A stretch of 64,000 bases of DNA from Carbonactinospora thermoautotrophica (GTDB lineage Bacteria; Actinomycetota; Actinomycetes; Streptomycetales; Carbonactinosporaceae): assembly GCF_001543895.1 (NCBI RefSeq), contig NZ_JYIJ01000019.1:62001-126000 (forward strand), given 5' to 3'. The notes under the pieces are model-generated. The model was not told the DNA's origin and ran no database searches. It saw only the letters and a program-made list of their open reading frames with translations. How positions within the stretch are numbered: the first letter of the stretch is position 1; the number at the start of each line of letters is the position of its first letter. Below, in pieces: positions 1 through 7,991 of the stretch. The position numbers and the translations under genes are program-made.

Positions 1-795
1 CTGTTCCCCGCGCTGCTCGTGCTCGTGTCCGCCGTCGGCCTGGCCGGCGCCGCGGCGACCGCGGAACTGATCAGAAGCCTGAACACGGTCGCGCCCGGCC
101 CGGCCCAGGAACTGCTGACCCAGGCGCTCGGCAACGTCCAGCGGACCCAGCGCACGGCCGGCGTGGTCGCCCTGGTCGGCTTGGCCGTCGCGCTGTGGTC
201 GGCTTCCGGGTACATCGCCGCGTTCATCCGCGCGGCCAACTCGATCTACGAGGTCGAGGAGGGCCGGCCGTTCTGGAAGCTCACCCCGCTGCGGCTCGGT
301 GTCACGCTGCTGATGGTCGTGCTGCTGGTGCTGAGCACGGTCATGGTGGTGTTCACCGGCCGCCTCGCCGACCAGGCCGGCCGGCTGCTCGGCCTCGGCC
401 CGGCCGCGGTGACCGCGTGGGGCATCCTCAAGTGGCCGGTCCTGGTGCTGATCGTGAGTCTGATGATCGCGATCCTGTACTGGGTCGCGCCCAACGTGCG
501 GCAACCCGGCTTCCGGTGGATCAGCCCGGGCAGCGTCCTGGCGGTGGTGCTCTGGCTCATCGCCTCGGGCCTGTTCGCCTTCTACGTGGCGAACTTCGGC
601 TCGTACAACAAGACGTACGGCGCCCTGGCCGGCGTGGTCGTCTTCCTGGTCTGGCTGTGGATCTCCAACAACGTGATCCTGCTCGGGGCCGAGTTCGACG
701 CCGAGTTGCAACGGGCGCGCCAGATCGAAGCCGGCCACCCGCCGGAGAAGGAGCCCTTCCTCGAACCCCGCGACACCCGCAAGATCGGCGACTGA
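1..795 (+). CDS. YihY/BrkB family membrane protein, 5' end cut off by window edge
   Basis: The open frame runs in from the window start, so the true start lies upstream; 264 codons are visible. The residues form several long hydrophobic segments (for example around residues 45-65, 100-120, 145-165, 180-205 and 210-230) separated by short charged loops. The stretch GSYNKTYGALAGVVVFLVWL followed by NNVILLGAEFDAEL is the typical C-terminal signature of the YihY/virulence factor BrkB family. The family is an inner-membrane protein of unsettled function; the old name ribonuclease BN is a misassignment. The charged C-terminal tail is cytoplasmic by inference. The next gene follows after about 80 bp on the same strand. 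Confidence 0.9.
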   Translation: MFPALLVLVSAVGLAGAAATAELIRSLNTVAPGPAQELLTQALGNVQRTQRTAGVVALVGLAVALWSASGYIAAFIRAANSIYEVEEGRPFWKLTPLRLGVTLLMVVLLVLSTVMVVFTGRLADQAGRLLGLGPAAVTAWGILKWPVLVLIVSLMIAILYWVAPNVRQPGFRWISPGSVLAVVLWLIASGLFAFYVANFGSYNKTYGALAGVVVFLVWLWISNNVILLGAEFDAELQRARQIEAGHPPEKEPFLEPRDTRKIGD

Positions 796-878
796 CCTCG
801 CGCCTCCGCCGCGGCCCGCGCGGGGGCTGGTAGCCTGCGTCCGGTCTTGGTGGCCGTGGTTTCGAAGAGGGGGGCGGT

Positions 879-1586
879 GTGCTGGGTCATTCCCACGCGG
901 TGAGCGGTGCGCTCGCCTGGGCGGCGACCGCGACCGTGCTGCCGGAGTTCGGCGTCGCGCTCGGTCCCCGCGACATCCTGGTCGGCACGCTGCTCACCGC
1001 CGGGGCCGCGCTCGTGCCCGACCTGGACCACCCCGACTCGACGATCGCGAACTTCCTCGGCCCGCCGTCGGAGCTGCTCGCCCGGGTGGTCAGCTTCCTG
1101 TCCGGCGGCCACCGGCACGGCACGCACTCGCTGCTGTTCATCGCCCTGGCCTGGCTCGGCACCTGGGCCGGCGTGGCGTACCTGGGCCGGAACTTCGTGC
1201 TGGTCACCGTGTTCATCCTGCTGGCGCTGGCGATCCGGGCGCTGCACCTTTGCCCGCCGGGGAACGGCGTCAAGGTGTACGGCACGATCGGCACGCTCTC
1301 CCTGGTCGGCACGTTCGCGGTCGCCAACTGGCTGCCCGGTGTCTGGGACTGGCTGCCCTGGTCGATGGCGATCGGGTGTGCGGCGCACATCCTCGGGGAC
1401 TGCCTGACCGACCGGGGCTGCCCGCTGCTGTGGCCGGTCAAGGGGCGGTTCGGCATCCCGGTGGTCAGCCGCACCGGCAACGCGGTCGAGACCTGGGTGC
1501 TGGTGCCGCTGATGACCGTCGCCACGCTGGCGCTGCTGTGGTTCACGACCGCGGCCCCGGCGGCGATTCAGGCGGTTGGGTATTGA
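879..1586 (+). CDS. YdjM/DUF457-type membrane-bound metal-dependent hydrolase
   Basis: 235 residues beginning with GTG behind a purine-rich GAAGAGGGGGG site. The N-terminal MLGHSHAVSG, the PDLDHPDS motif near residue 45 and GGHRHGTHSLLF near residue 75 supply the conserved His/Asp residues of the DUF457 (YdjM) family of predicted membrane-bound metal-dependent hydrolases. A further HILGDCLTDRGCPLLWP motif lies near residue 170. Four or more hydrophobic segments agree with an integral membrane protein. The substrate is unknown for the family; some members are induced by DNA damage. No operon partner is obvious. The length is normal for the family. Confidence 0.85.
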   Translation: MLGHSHAVSGALAWAATATVLPEFGVALGPRDILVGTLLTAGAALVPDLDHPDSTIANFLGPPSELLARVVSFLSGGHRHGTHSLLFIALAWLGTWAGVAYLGRNFVLVTVFILLALAIRALHLCPPGNGVKVYGTIGTLSLVGTFAVANWLPGVWDWLPWSMAIGCAAHILGDCLTDRGCPLLWPVKGRFGIPVVSRTGNAVETWVLVPLMTVATLALLWFTTAAPAAIQAVGY

Positions 1587-1697
1587 ATGTTCCTGATCTA
1601 TGACGTTAAGTAATCATTACATACTTGCGTCAAATTTTTTATCTTTTTGTTACTTTCCTGTGGCATGTCAACCGGCTGGTTGGGAACGATGAGGACG
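1587..1697 (+). promoter_or_regulatory. AT-rich intergenic segment, probable promoter region
   Basis: In a genome of about 70% GC this 110-bp gap contains a sharp AT-rich patch with runs of T (around 1635-1652) and a TAATCATTACAT stretch. This is what a promoter for the downstream aminotransferase, or the end of the preceding transcript, would look like. No exact -35/-10 pair can be fixed by eye. Confidence 0.35.
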
Positions 1698-1740
1698 CGA
1701 CACCCCAGTACGGTTGCCCCCGAGACGTACTGGGGTGTCG
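1698..1740 (+). promoter_or_regulatory. Perfect 15-bp inverted repeat in the aminotransferase leader
   Basis: The arms at 1698-1712 and 1726-1740 (core ACACCCCAGTACG and CGTACTGGGGTGT) are exactly complementary with a 13-base loop. They end 10 bases before the GGGGAGG ribosome site and 21 bases before the GTG start of the aminotransferase. There is no T-run after the right arm, so a simple intrinsic terminator is less likely than an operator or an RNA attenuator hairpin. Confidence 0.6.
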
Positions 1741-1761
1741 TTGTCGTGTGGGGGAGGTCCC

Positions 1762-2946
1762 GTGGACATCGACGTCGCCCGTGCCCGTGCCGAAACACCC
1801 GGCTGCGCTCGGGTCGTCCACCTCAACAACGCGGGCGCCGCGCTGCCCCCGCAGCCCGTGCTCGACACGGTCGTCGACCACCTGCGCCGGGAGGCGCTGA
1901 CCGGCGGGTACGAGGCCCACGAGGACCGCGTTGAGGAGTTCGCCGCCACGTACCAGGCGATCGCCGCCCTGCTCAACGCGCACCCGGAGGAGATCGCCGT
2001 CGTCGAGAACGCCACCCGCGCCTGGGACATGGCGTTCTACTCCATCCCCTTCCGGCCCGGCGACCGGATCCTCACCTCCGCCGCCGAGTACGCCTCGAAC
2101 GCCATCCCCTACCTGCAGGTGGCGCGGCGGCACGGCGTGCGGGTCGAGTTCGTCCCCGACGACGAGCACGGCCAGCTCTCCGTCGAGGCGCTGCGCTCGA
2201 TGCTCGACGAGCGGGTCCGGCTGATCGCGGTCACCCACGTCCCGACCCACAACGGGCTGGTCAACCCGGTCGAGAAGATCGGCGAGGTCGCCCGCGAGGC
2301 CGGCGTGCTGTACCTGGTCGACGCCTGCCAGTCCGCCGGCCAGGTCCGCCTGGACGTCGAGGCGATCGGCTGCGACATGCTGTCCGCGACCGGGCGCAAG
2401 TACCTGCGCGGCCCGCGCGGCACCGGCTTCCTGTACGTGTCGCAGCGGGTGCTGGACGAGCTGGAGCCGCCGTTCCTGGACCTGCACGCCGCCACCTGGG
2501 TCGCGCCGGATCGGTACGAGATCCGCGGCGACGCCCGCCGGTTCGAGAACTGGGAGTCCTACCGCGCGGGCCAGCTGGGCCTGGGCGCCGCCGTCCGGTA
2601 CGCGCTGGAACTCGGCATGCCCGCCATCGAGTCCCGCGTCGCCGCCCTGGGCGAGCGGCTGCGCGCGCTGCTGGCCGAGCTGCCCGAGGTGACCGTCCAC
2701 GACCGCGGTGAGCGCCGCTGCGGCATCGTCACCTTCTCGGTGGCCGGCCACGACCCGGACGACCTCAAGCCGCGCCTGCGCGCCCGCGGCTTCAACGTCT
2801 CGGTCTCGGCCGCCACCTCGGCCCAGTACGACTTCACCTCCAAGGGTCTGCCGCCCCGCCTGGTCCGCGCCTCGGTGCACTACTACAACACCGAGGACGA
2901 ACTGGACCGGTTCTGCGGGGCACTGCGCGAGCTGGTCCGCGGCTGA
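1762..2946 (+). CDS. Class V aminotransferase (PLP-dependent, SufS/CsdA-like fold)
   Basis: 394 residues from a GTG start preceded by GGGGAGG at 1751-1757; an upstream in-frame ATG at 1714 would begin inside the leader hairpin and is rejected. The protein shows class V aminotransferase features: an N-terminal HLNNAGAALPPQPV substrate loop, THVPTHNGLVNPV, the LVDACQSAGQVRLDV stretch with the PLP-ring Asp, and SATGRKYLRGPRGTGFLYV carrying the Schiff-base Lys. Family members are cysteine desulfurases, isopenicillin-epimerase-like enzymes and lyases acting on sulfur or amino-acid substrates. The Lys is followed by Tyr rather than the usual His-Lys context of SufS, and no suf or isc genes are nearby, so the substrate is unresolved. 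It appears monocistronic. Confidence 0.85.
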   Translation: MDIDVARARAETPGCARVVHLNNAGAALPPQPVLDTVVDHLRREALTGGYEAHEDRVEEFAATYQAIAALLNAHPEEIAVVENATRAWDMAFYSIPFRPGDRILTSAAEYASNAIPYLQVARRHGVRVEFVPDDEHGQLSVEALRSMLDERVRLIAVTHVPTHNGLVNPVEKIGEVAREAGVLYLVDACQSAGQVRLDVEAIGCDMLSATGRKYLRGPRGTGFLYVSQRVLDELEPPFLDLHAATWVAPDRYEIRGDARRFENWESYRAGQLGLGAAVRYALELGMPAIESRVAALGERLRALLAELPEVTVHDRGERRCGIVTFSVAGHDPDDLKPRLRARGFNVSVSAATSAQYDFTSKGLPPRLVRASVHYYNTEDELDRFCGALRELVRG

Positions 2947-3002
2947 AGGCGGTGGATGGGTCGCGTGTTCCGCCTGGCGGCCGGCGGCGTCGCCGCCGAT
3001 CC

Positions 3003-3036
3003 CGCTCTCAGGCGTCTGACATCGCAGGTCGGGAAG
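3003..3036 (+). promoter_or_regulatory. Truncated CRISPR leader remnant
   Basis: The bases immediately before the solo repeat at 3037, including CATCGCAGGTCGGGAAG, match the repeat-proximal end of the two intact leaders (11880-11896 and 17860-17876), where the corresponding text is CATCGCAGGTCAGGAAG. The matching segment is short: the distal part of the leader is absent, replaced by sequence following the aminotransferase. Confidence 0.6.
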
Positions 3037-3064
3037 GTCCTCCCCATACACGTGGGGGTGATCC
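3037..3064 (+). repeat. Solo type I-E CRISPR repeat (array remnant)
   Basis: A 28-base copy of the window's CRISPR repeat with one difference (CATACACG for CACGCACG region) stands alone after the leader remnant. It starts GTCCTCCCC and ends GGGGGTGATCC, like the array repeats. What follows within about 100 bases is the same downstream module found after both real arrays (end of a DUF6980-type gene). This is best read as an array collapsed to one repeat by recombination. Confidence 0.85.
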
Positions 3065-3161
3065 CCCATCCTGGCGGACAACGTCCAGACCGGATCAGGC
3101 AAGACCGAGCGGGCGAACTGTCACGCGGCCCGCCGCGATGCCCGAGGCGGTACGGTTCGGC

Positions 3162-3418
3162 TTACAGCCCGGCTTCCTTCCACCAACGGTCGCTGCGAAA
3201 CTCCTCGGGGATCTTGTCGGGCTCTTCGAAGGGGTCGATCCCGAGCTGTTCGAGTCTTCCTCCCGCAAGTCCTCGCCATCGAGGACCACCGCCGCCCGCC
3301 GGACCTCATGCTTGGTGACACACCCCTGGCCACCCCCACCGCTCGCCTCACACCCCTGGGTCTCCGCCGCGACCACCACGAGCACGCCGGCCAGGACCAC
3401 CGCCGGTAATCGCGTGCA
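3162..3418 (-). pseudogene. Wrecked colicin E3-like toxin / DUF6980-type immunity pair
   Basis: Read on the minus strand, 3418 to about 3254 encodes the toxin N-terminus (secretion signal with VLVVVAA, then GCVTKHEVRRAAVVLD). It then jumps directly into the last 30 codons of the immunity gene, which end DRWWKEAGL with stop at 3162-3164 but in another frame. Compared with the copies at 12997-13714 and 20563-21273, the whole catalytic toxin domain and most of the immunity gene have been deleted. The ATG of the toxin is also lost: the bases around the expected start read GCACGCGATTACC instead of GCACGATGG. The remnant sits just beyond the solo CRISPR repeat, in the same order as in the intact blocks, so it is a third, decayed copy of the unit. 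Confidence 0.85.
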
Positions 3419-3682
3419 CGCCCCTCTTCTCTCTTGCCAGTCGTTCACAACGGGTCCTTAACCAAGGGCGGCCGATGCTGGCAGAAGAACACGCACAGCG
3501 CGACAGCCCCGGTACGACCACGTACCGGGATTTCCCGAACCCCCAGCCGGGTCATCCCCAGGGACACCAACCACACGGGATGGCGCGGCCCCCCTTATCC
3601 CGCAGGACCCCCGGGGCAATGGGTGCCGCTTCCACACCGGGCGGGAGCCAGCGCGGTCCCATCCCCGCCACGCGCGCCCGGC

Positions 3683-3904
3683 CCTAACCAGCCCACCTAC
3701 GCGTGGTGGCTGAACTGGATCGAAGGCGACTTCGCTGCCCTGCGCTACGTCGTCCTGGGCGGCTCGGACTTCACCAGCCACCCCGAACAGGCCGCCGCGA
3801 TCGGCGCCTACCTGCGCTGGCGCAACCGGCACGCCGTACCCAAACGCGACTTCGCCCCCGACTCCAAGATCCGCCACCCCGATTACACGATCAAGGTCGC
3901 ATGA
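3683..3904 (+). pseudogene. IS630-family transposase, 3' fragment
   Basis: About 73 codons with stop at 3902. The residues WWLNWIEGDFAALRYVVL, then HPEQAAAIGAYLRWRNRHA, match the C-terminus of IS630/Tc1-type DDE transposases, whose third catalytic acid lies in the ..WLNRIE.. motif (here WLNWIE). The first two thirds of the gene and both element ends are missing. The 150 bases before it resemble the region upstream of the toxin copies at 13720-13850 and 21290-21470. The element therefore appears to have landed in, and been deleted from, the decayed CRISPR-toxin block. Confidence 0.8.
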
Positions 3905-4009
3905 CAAGGCACTAGCGAACAACAGTTCGACTCAGGGGCGGCAGGAGCCGGGTGACGCGGCAGGTCAGCGCAACAACTGGAGCACATCCCAGCGCGGTCG
4001 AAGACATAC

Positions 4010-4042
4010 ATGCCGCCAGGAGCACACAGCTCCTGGCGGCAT
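4010..4042 (-). terminator. Strong hairpin after the secreted-protein gene
   Basis: The arms 4010-4023 (ATGCCGCCAGGAGC) and 4029-4042 are perfectly complementary over 14 bp with a 5-base loop. The hairpin lies 10 bases beyond the stop codon of the minus-strand gene at 4052. There is no T-run, as is common for actinobacterial terminators. Confidence 0.7.
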
Positions 4043-4051
4043 CTACTTCAC

Positions 4052-4612
4052 TTACTTGACGTATACCCTCCGGCTCGAAGCGGATCCCAGGTTACTGCAA
4101 CAAGGGCTGACTATTTGAGCCGTGATGTAACCCTGGAACCACGCGCCACCCGAAACCTTCGGGCCACCGTTCGGCGTATAGTAGGTTTTATAGTAGGTTT
4201 TCATTTCACCGTTTACCAGGGTCTGTGTCTGATCAGACGTGGCTCGAGTGACAGTCGGCCCCTGAGGAGGCGGCCCGTCCGGCCTTCCGCTGATCGACCC
4301 CAGGTTGCCTCGAACTCGTACACGGTACGTCGGGTGGTTGTCACTGCCGCAGACAACTCTGGTCTTGAAGAGTACCGTGCCTCCATTTTTCGACCAGTGG
4401 GGGTTGTCGACCCTTACGACACAATTGATGTCACGCTTACCCGAATCGGATGTTTCCTTGATGACCTTGCCGTCTTCTGTGATGAACTTGAACGACACGG
4501 TCGGAGCGGAGGGCTGACTCACTGTCGCGCTTTCCGCGTGCGAAGCCGAAGGCGCTGGGAAAAGTAAACCGAACGCAGCAATAGCTGTCATAGCTGCAGC
4601 TTTGATCTTCAA
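4052..4612 (-). CDS. Secreted protein of unknown function (186 aa)
   Basis: TTG start at 4612, six bases after GGGGAGG; an internal ATG at 4591 is an alternative. The first 26 residues are a clear Sec signal peptide (Lys, then hydrophobic AIAAFGLLFP, then PSASHA). The mature part (about 160 residues) is rich in Thr, Ser, Gly and Asn. It has paired Cys at NCVVRV and RVVCGS, and a further CC near the C-terminus (SPCCSNLG), suggesting disulfides in an extracellular beta-rich domain. I recognise no family. Its overall style resembles the secreted product at 59522-60055, but they do not align convincingly by eye. It is flanked by its own terminator and is monocistronic. Confidence 0.75.
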   Translation of the reverse strand: MKIKAAAMTAIAAFGLLFPAPSASHAESATVSQPSAPTVSFKFITEDGKVIKETSDSGKRDINCVVRVDNPHWSKNGGTVLFKTRVVCGSDNHPTYRVRVRGNLGSISGRPDGPPPQGPTVTRATSDQTQTLVNGEMKTYYKTYYTPNGGPKVSGGAWFQGYITAQIVSPCCSNLGSASSRRVYVK

Positions 4613-5232
4613 GCGCAGCCTCCCCCGTTGCGAGATTATCCCCGTATCAAGTGCGAACCTGGCTCGCGATACGACGCGAGATTGAATCGGCGTTATGGGT
4701 CAAGTTCTTGACATCGGTTGACGTTGCTTCACCGGGAGAGTGTCTAATTTCCTGCTGTAGGTGCCCTAACCAGCCACTCCGCCGTGAATACCCAGCGTCG
4801 AGTTCGGATCTTCCCGGTGATGCACCGGACCATGTGGCGGCATCACGGGGCAGCGCTTGATACCAGTCGGCTGTGTCGTGCTACCGCGACGCATATTGAG
4901 TAGTCGATGCCCGCACGCCAGTGCGCGGGTTTGAGATTGCGACTGAGACGACACCTGTACTGTCCTGCACCGGTTACTTGATCTCATTCCCTGATCGTGA
5001 GTGAACGCCACGAACCAACCCGGCCCAACCCCTCATCTTCGGGCTAGTGGCGCTCCATCGCGTAACCAGCAATCGCAAGGCTACGATTTCGTGCGACAAG
5101 TCAAGTATGGCACAATGGGATACTAGTGGGATATGGCGTTGGCTCGATCGTTGGCAAGGCTTCGGTCCGTTCGGATATCACCAGCCCAGCTTCTGGCGGG
5201 ACAATCATAGTTAGGAAGGAGCGTGAAGTCGA
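4613..5232. other. 620-bp intergenic region of lower GC
   Basis: I see no convincing gene. The stretch is visibly poorer in GC than its neighbours. Near 4635-4650 (minus strand) TTGATACGGGGATAAT could serve as promoter for the secreted-protein gene. Around 5105-5130 the plus strand has TATGGCACAATGGGATACTA, which could be the promoter of the small gene at 5233. Open frames here are short and lack ribosome sites. Confidence 0.4.
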
Positions 5233-5559
5233 TTGCGGACACGACGAGTTGACGAGCGGGACAGCAAGTGGGAAGTCGACTTCCCCACCTTTCGGGTATT
5301 CGTATGGCGGCAGCAGGCTATCGCCGGTGATGCTTCAGAAAGCATGGGTTGGGAAGTCGACGTTTACGAATTGGCAAATGTTGACGTCCACCAGGCGATC
5401 TCGTGGGCCGAGGACCGGGTTGGCTCGAACGGCATGTATACCCTGTTCGTATGTCACACGAACAGCAACGGCGAGATGGGAATGCTTCGACTAGCCGGCA
5501 TTGAGCCCACTCGTGATCCTACCGACCGAGCATACTTTGCCTTCCGACCCCGGCCTTAG
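5233..5559 (+). CDS. Small hypothetical protein (108 aa)
   Basis: TTG start at 5233, 11 bases after AGGAAGGAG (5213-5221). The protein is acidic to neutral with no signal or membrane segment: KWEVDFPTFRVFVW, then GWEVDVYELANVDVHQAISW, then GMYTLFVCH. Alternating hydrophobic residues suggest a small alpha/beta fold. The pattern (aromatic beta strand, helix with DVHQAISWAE, second strand) is seen in small actinobacterial orphan proteins, some of them immunity-like, but I do not recognise a named family. Codon use is less GC-biased than neighbouring genes, consistent with acquisition. A weak hairpin follows at 5569-5589. Confidence 0.6.
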   Translation: MRTRRVDERDSKWEVDFPTFRVFVWRQQAIAGDASESMGWEVDVYELANVDVHQAISWAEDRVGSNGMYTLFVCHTNSNGEMGMLRLAGIEPTRDPTDRAYFAFRPRP

Positions 5560-5568
5560 TCGGTTCGC

Positions 5569-5589
5569 GAATTCTTTCGTAAGGAATTC
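5569..5589 (+). terminator. Short hairpin after the 108-aa gene
   Basis: GAATTC at 5569-5574 and 5583-5588 pair around TTTCGTAAG, extendable by two more pairs with a bulge. It lies 10 bases beyond the stop at 5559. It is weak for this GC content. Confidence 0.35.
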
Positions 5590-5841
5590 CTCATGGACAT
5601 GAGGACTGCTTGCGAGTCTGAGAAGTCTTGGCGAGCGTGCCCCGAAACGCGCTCTGGTGGGCAACCTGGTGACGCGCTGTCCTGCTAGTGCCGTGAAGCG
5701 GTTGTAGGTGGCGCGGATCCGGGCCGGTTCGCCGGCAGGCCGCCATGCCTTTCGTAGGCCGCGCTGACGACCGCCTCAAGGCCACCTCGCTGGGTGTGAG
5801 CGACGGCCACCACGGTCTGGTTCAGGGTGCCCCGACGGGCG

Positions 5842-7035
5842 TCACCGCGGCAGGTGCCAGCGGATGCCGGAGCCGGGTACGCGGAAGGACTGCTCGTCCG
5901 GGGTCACGGTCAGCTCGAACTTCTCGATGCCGGGCCGGCCGAGGGATTCCCAGTCGCGGAAGGTCTGTTCGACCCGGGTCCACAGGCCACCGGGTTCGCT
6001 CTCCCGCACGGCGAGCCGGCCGTCTCCGGTGAGCCGGTACGTGGCCCAGGCTCCGGTGTCCGGGTCGGTGATGGCGGTGGTCCATTCCTGGTCGCCCTGC
6101 AACCGGATGACACCGGTACGGAGGTTGGGGAAGCGGCACTGGAACAGGAACCTGAAGGTCCAGTCGTCGAACCAGGCCGGGTCGAAGTCGACGATCCGCT
6201 CGCCCTCCCGCTCGAACATCCCCTCGCACAAGGCGACTGGCTCGGATGCCGGTACCTGCGGGCGGGAGATCATGAAGGAGATCGTGTCGGGGTAGAAGCG
6301 GCCCTTGGCGGTGCCGTCGTCGCCGACCTCCAGGCGGACCATGGCCGATGCCAACTGCCTGCCGTTGAACGTGGTGAGGATCTTCGCGCCGGGCCGGCTC
6401 TGCTCGACCCAGGCGTAGGGCAGGTGGGTGAAGGCGCAGGTGGCGATCACCCGGTCGTACGGGGCACGGGCGGGGTGGCCGTGCGCGCCGTCGCCGACGA
6501 CGAGGGTCGGGTGGTAGCCCAGGGCGGCCAGCGCGTCCTGGGCGCGGCCGGCCACGGCCTGGTCGTACTCGATGGAGACCACGTTGCCGTCCCCGAGCCG
6601 GTGGCACAGCAGCGCCGTGGAGTAGCCGGTCCCGGTGCCGATCTCCAGCACGCGCATGCCCTCGTGGACGTCCAGCTCCTCCAGCATGCGCACGACCAGG
6701 CCGGGCAGGGTCGAGGAGCTGGTCGGCCGGCCCGTCCGCGGCGTCGGGGCCTGCCAGGACTCGCCGTCGATCTGGGTCACCAGAGTCTCGTTCCGGTAGG
6801 CGAGGTCGAGCCGCTCGTCCTCATCGTGGGTGGCGGGTGTGACCGGCACCCACTCGGTGCCGCGGGGACCGTTGCGCGGTAAGTAGAAGCGCGGGACGAA
6901 GACGTGACGCGGGACCGCCAGCAGGGCGGCCCGCCAGGGTTCGGTACGCAGGCTCCCGTCTTTGGCCAGCTCCTCGGCGAGCCGCGCTAACCGCTCCGCG
7001 ACGTCCTGGGAGTGCTGGGGCGTGGCGTCAGGCAT
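5842..7035 (-). CDS. PIMT-like methyltransferase of a graspetide cluster
   Basis: 397 residues. Residues 1-110 carry the N-terminal elements of protein-L-isoaspartate O-methyltransferases (PRHVFVPRFY near residue 46, then TLVTQIDG). The SAM site VLEIGTGTGYSTALL is near residue 131. The C-terminal 190 residues are an extension not present in housekeeping Pcm. This matches the methyltransferase subfamily that accompanies ATP-grasp peptide maturases (the ThfM/AmdM group), in which an Asp side chain is methylated and collapses to an aspartimide in the cyclised peptide. It starts inside the end of the ATP-grasp gene (8-bp overlap), so the two are translationally coupled. The acceptor is presumably the peptide from 7992-8315; this is inferred from context. 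Confidence 0.9.
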   Translation of the reverse strand: MPDATPQHSQDVAERLARLAEELAKDGSLRTEPWRAALLAVPRHVFVPRFYLPRNGPRGTEWVPVTPATHDEDERLDLAYRNETLVTQIDGESWQAPTPRTGRPTSSSTLPGLVVRMLEELDVHEGMRVLEIGTGTGYSTALLCHRLGDGNVVSIEYDQAVAGRAQDALAALGYHPTLVVGDGAHGHPARAPYDRVIATCAFTHLPYAWVEQSRPGAKILTTFNGRQLASAMVRLEVGDDGTAKGRFYPDTISFMISRPQVPASEPVALCEGMFEREGERIVDFDPAWFDDWTFRFLFQCRFPNLRTGVIRLQGDQEWTTAITDPDTGAWATYRLTGDGRLAVRESEPGGLWTRVEQTFRDWESLGRPGIEKFELTVTPDEQSFRVPGSGIRWHLPR

Positions 7036-7987
7036 GGGTTCGTCCTTTCTGCAGGAGATCGGCGACGGCCGCGGTGAGCGGGAGCCCGGTGGCCGGCTCC
7101 AGCCATCCCCACTGGCCGTTGGGGTTGCACTCCAGGAACACCCAGTCGCCGTCGGCGGTCAGGGCGAAGTCGAAAGCGCCGAACACCAGCCCGAACCGGG
7201 CGAGGTAGTCGTGCAACGCGGTGACGAGCCGCGCGGGCGGTTCCACGACCTGGTAGGCCAGCGCGTCGTAGTCGTACCGCCAGTCCAGCGCGTTCCCGTC
7301 GATGCGAACCGCGAAGACCCGATCCCCGACCACGGTGACCCGCGCGTCGGCGATCTTGTCGATCTTGGCTTGGAAAAGGTGCGCGGTCAGCCGGATCGAG
7401 TCGTCGAACTCCGCCGGGTCGACCTCCTCGACCCACACCGCCTTGGGCGCGCCGTCCTCGGTGTAGGGAACGGCTCGTAGCGGCTTGTACACGACCGGCC
7501 CGACCTGCCGGGCGAAGTCGCGTGCCGTGTCCGGGTCGTTGGTGATGAGCGTCGCCGGCACCGTGAACCCGACCTCCACAGCCGTCGCGAGCTGCATCGG
7601 CTTGAACTCCGCGTCCGCGATGCGATGCGGGTGGTTCACGTACAGGCAGCCGGGCAGCGAGGCGAGCACTCCGCCGAGCCCGTACCGGGCCTGCGCTCCG
7701 GCGAAGGCCCGGTCCTGCTCGGTCATCCTGGGGAAGGCGAAGGCGGACGGCCTGCGGTAGTACAGCGACCGCACGCCCGCGAGGTCGGCCGTACGGCTGG
7801 CGGTGCGGAGCCGCCCGCGCAGCCCCGCACCACCGCCGACCAGAGCGGCCAGGGACAGCTCGGTGGGGAACTGCGCGGCGTCGAGCCGTACCACGGGGAC
7901 CGCGCGCCGGTTCAGCTCGGCGATCACGTTGTCCGCCGTCGGGTCGTCCAGGCGCGTCACCACCAGGACCGGCCGCTCGTCGCCCAT
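7028..7987 (-). CDS. ATP-grasp ribosomal peptide maturase (graspetide macrocyclase)
   Basis: 319 residues beginning MGDERPVLVVTRLDDPTADN. The family marks are an N-terminal recognition domain with SLYYRRP near residue 95, the ATP-grasp core with VVYKPLRAVPY near residue 167, and the metal-binding GAFDFALTADGDWVFLECNP near residue 275. These fit the SAV_5884-type ATP-grasp peptide maturases related to MvdC/MvdD. Such enzymes phosphorylate Asp/Glu side chains of a precursor and join them to Thr/Ser hydroxyls or Lys amines, giving macrolactones or macrolactams. It begins 4 bp after the precursor gene and overlaps the methyltransferase gene: a single transcription unit. Confidence 0.92.
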   Translation of the reverse strand: MGDERPVLVVTRLDDPTADNVIAELNRRAVPVVRLDAAQFPTELSLAALVGGGAGLRGRLRTASRTADLAGVRSLYYRRPSAFAFPRMTEQDRAFAGAQARYGLGGVLASLPGCLYVNHPHRIADAEFKPMQLATAVEVGFTVPATLITNDPDTARDFARQVGPVVYKPLRAVPYTEDGAPKAVWVEEVDPAEFDDSIRLTAHLFQAKIDKIADARVTVVGDRVFAVRIDGNALDWRYDYDALAYQVVEPPARLVTALHDYLARFGLVFGAFDFALTADGDWVFLECNPNGQWGWLEPATGLPLTAAVADLLQKGRTHA

Positions 7988-7991
7988 CGCG

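Noticed and set aside
5591..5785. 64-codon minus-strand frame near the graspetide methyltransferase, considered as a transposase remnant
   Set aside because: No recognisable transposase motif and no ribosome site; left as unexplained non-coding sequence between 5590 and 5841.
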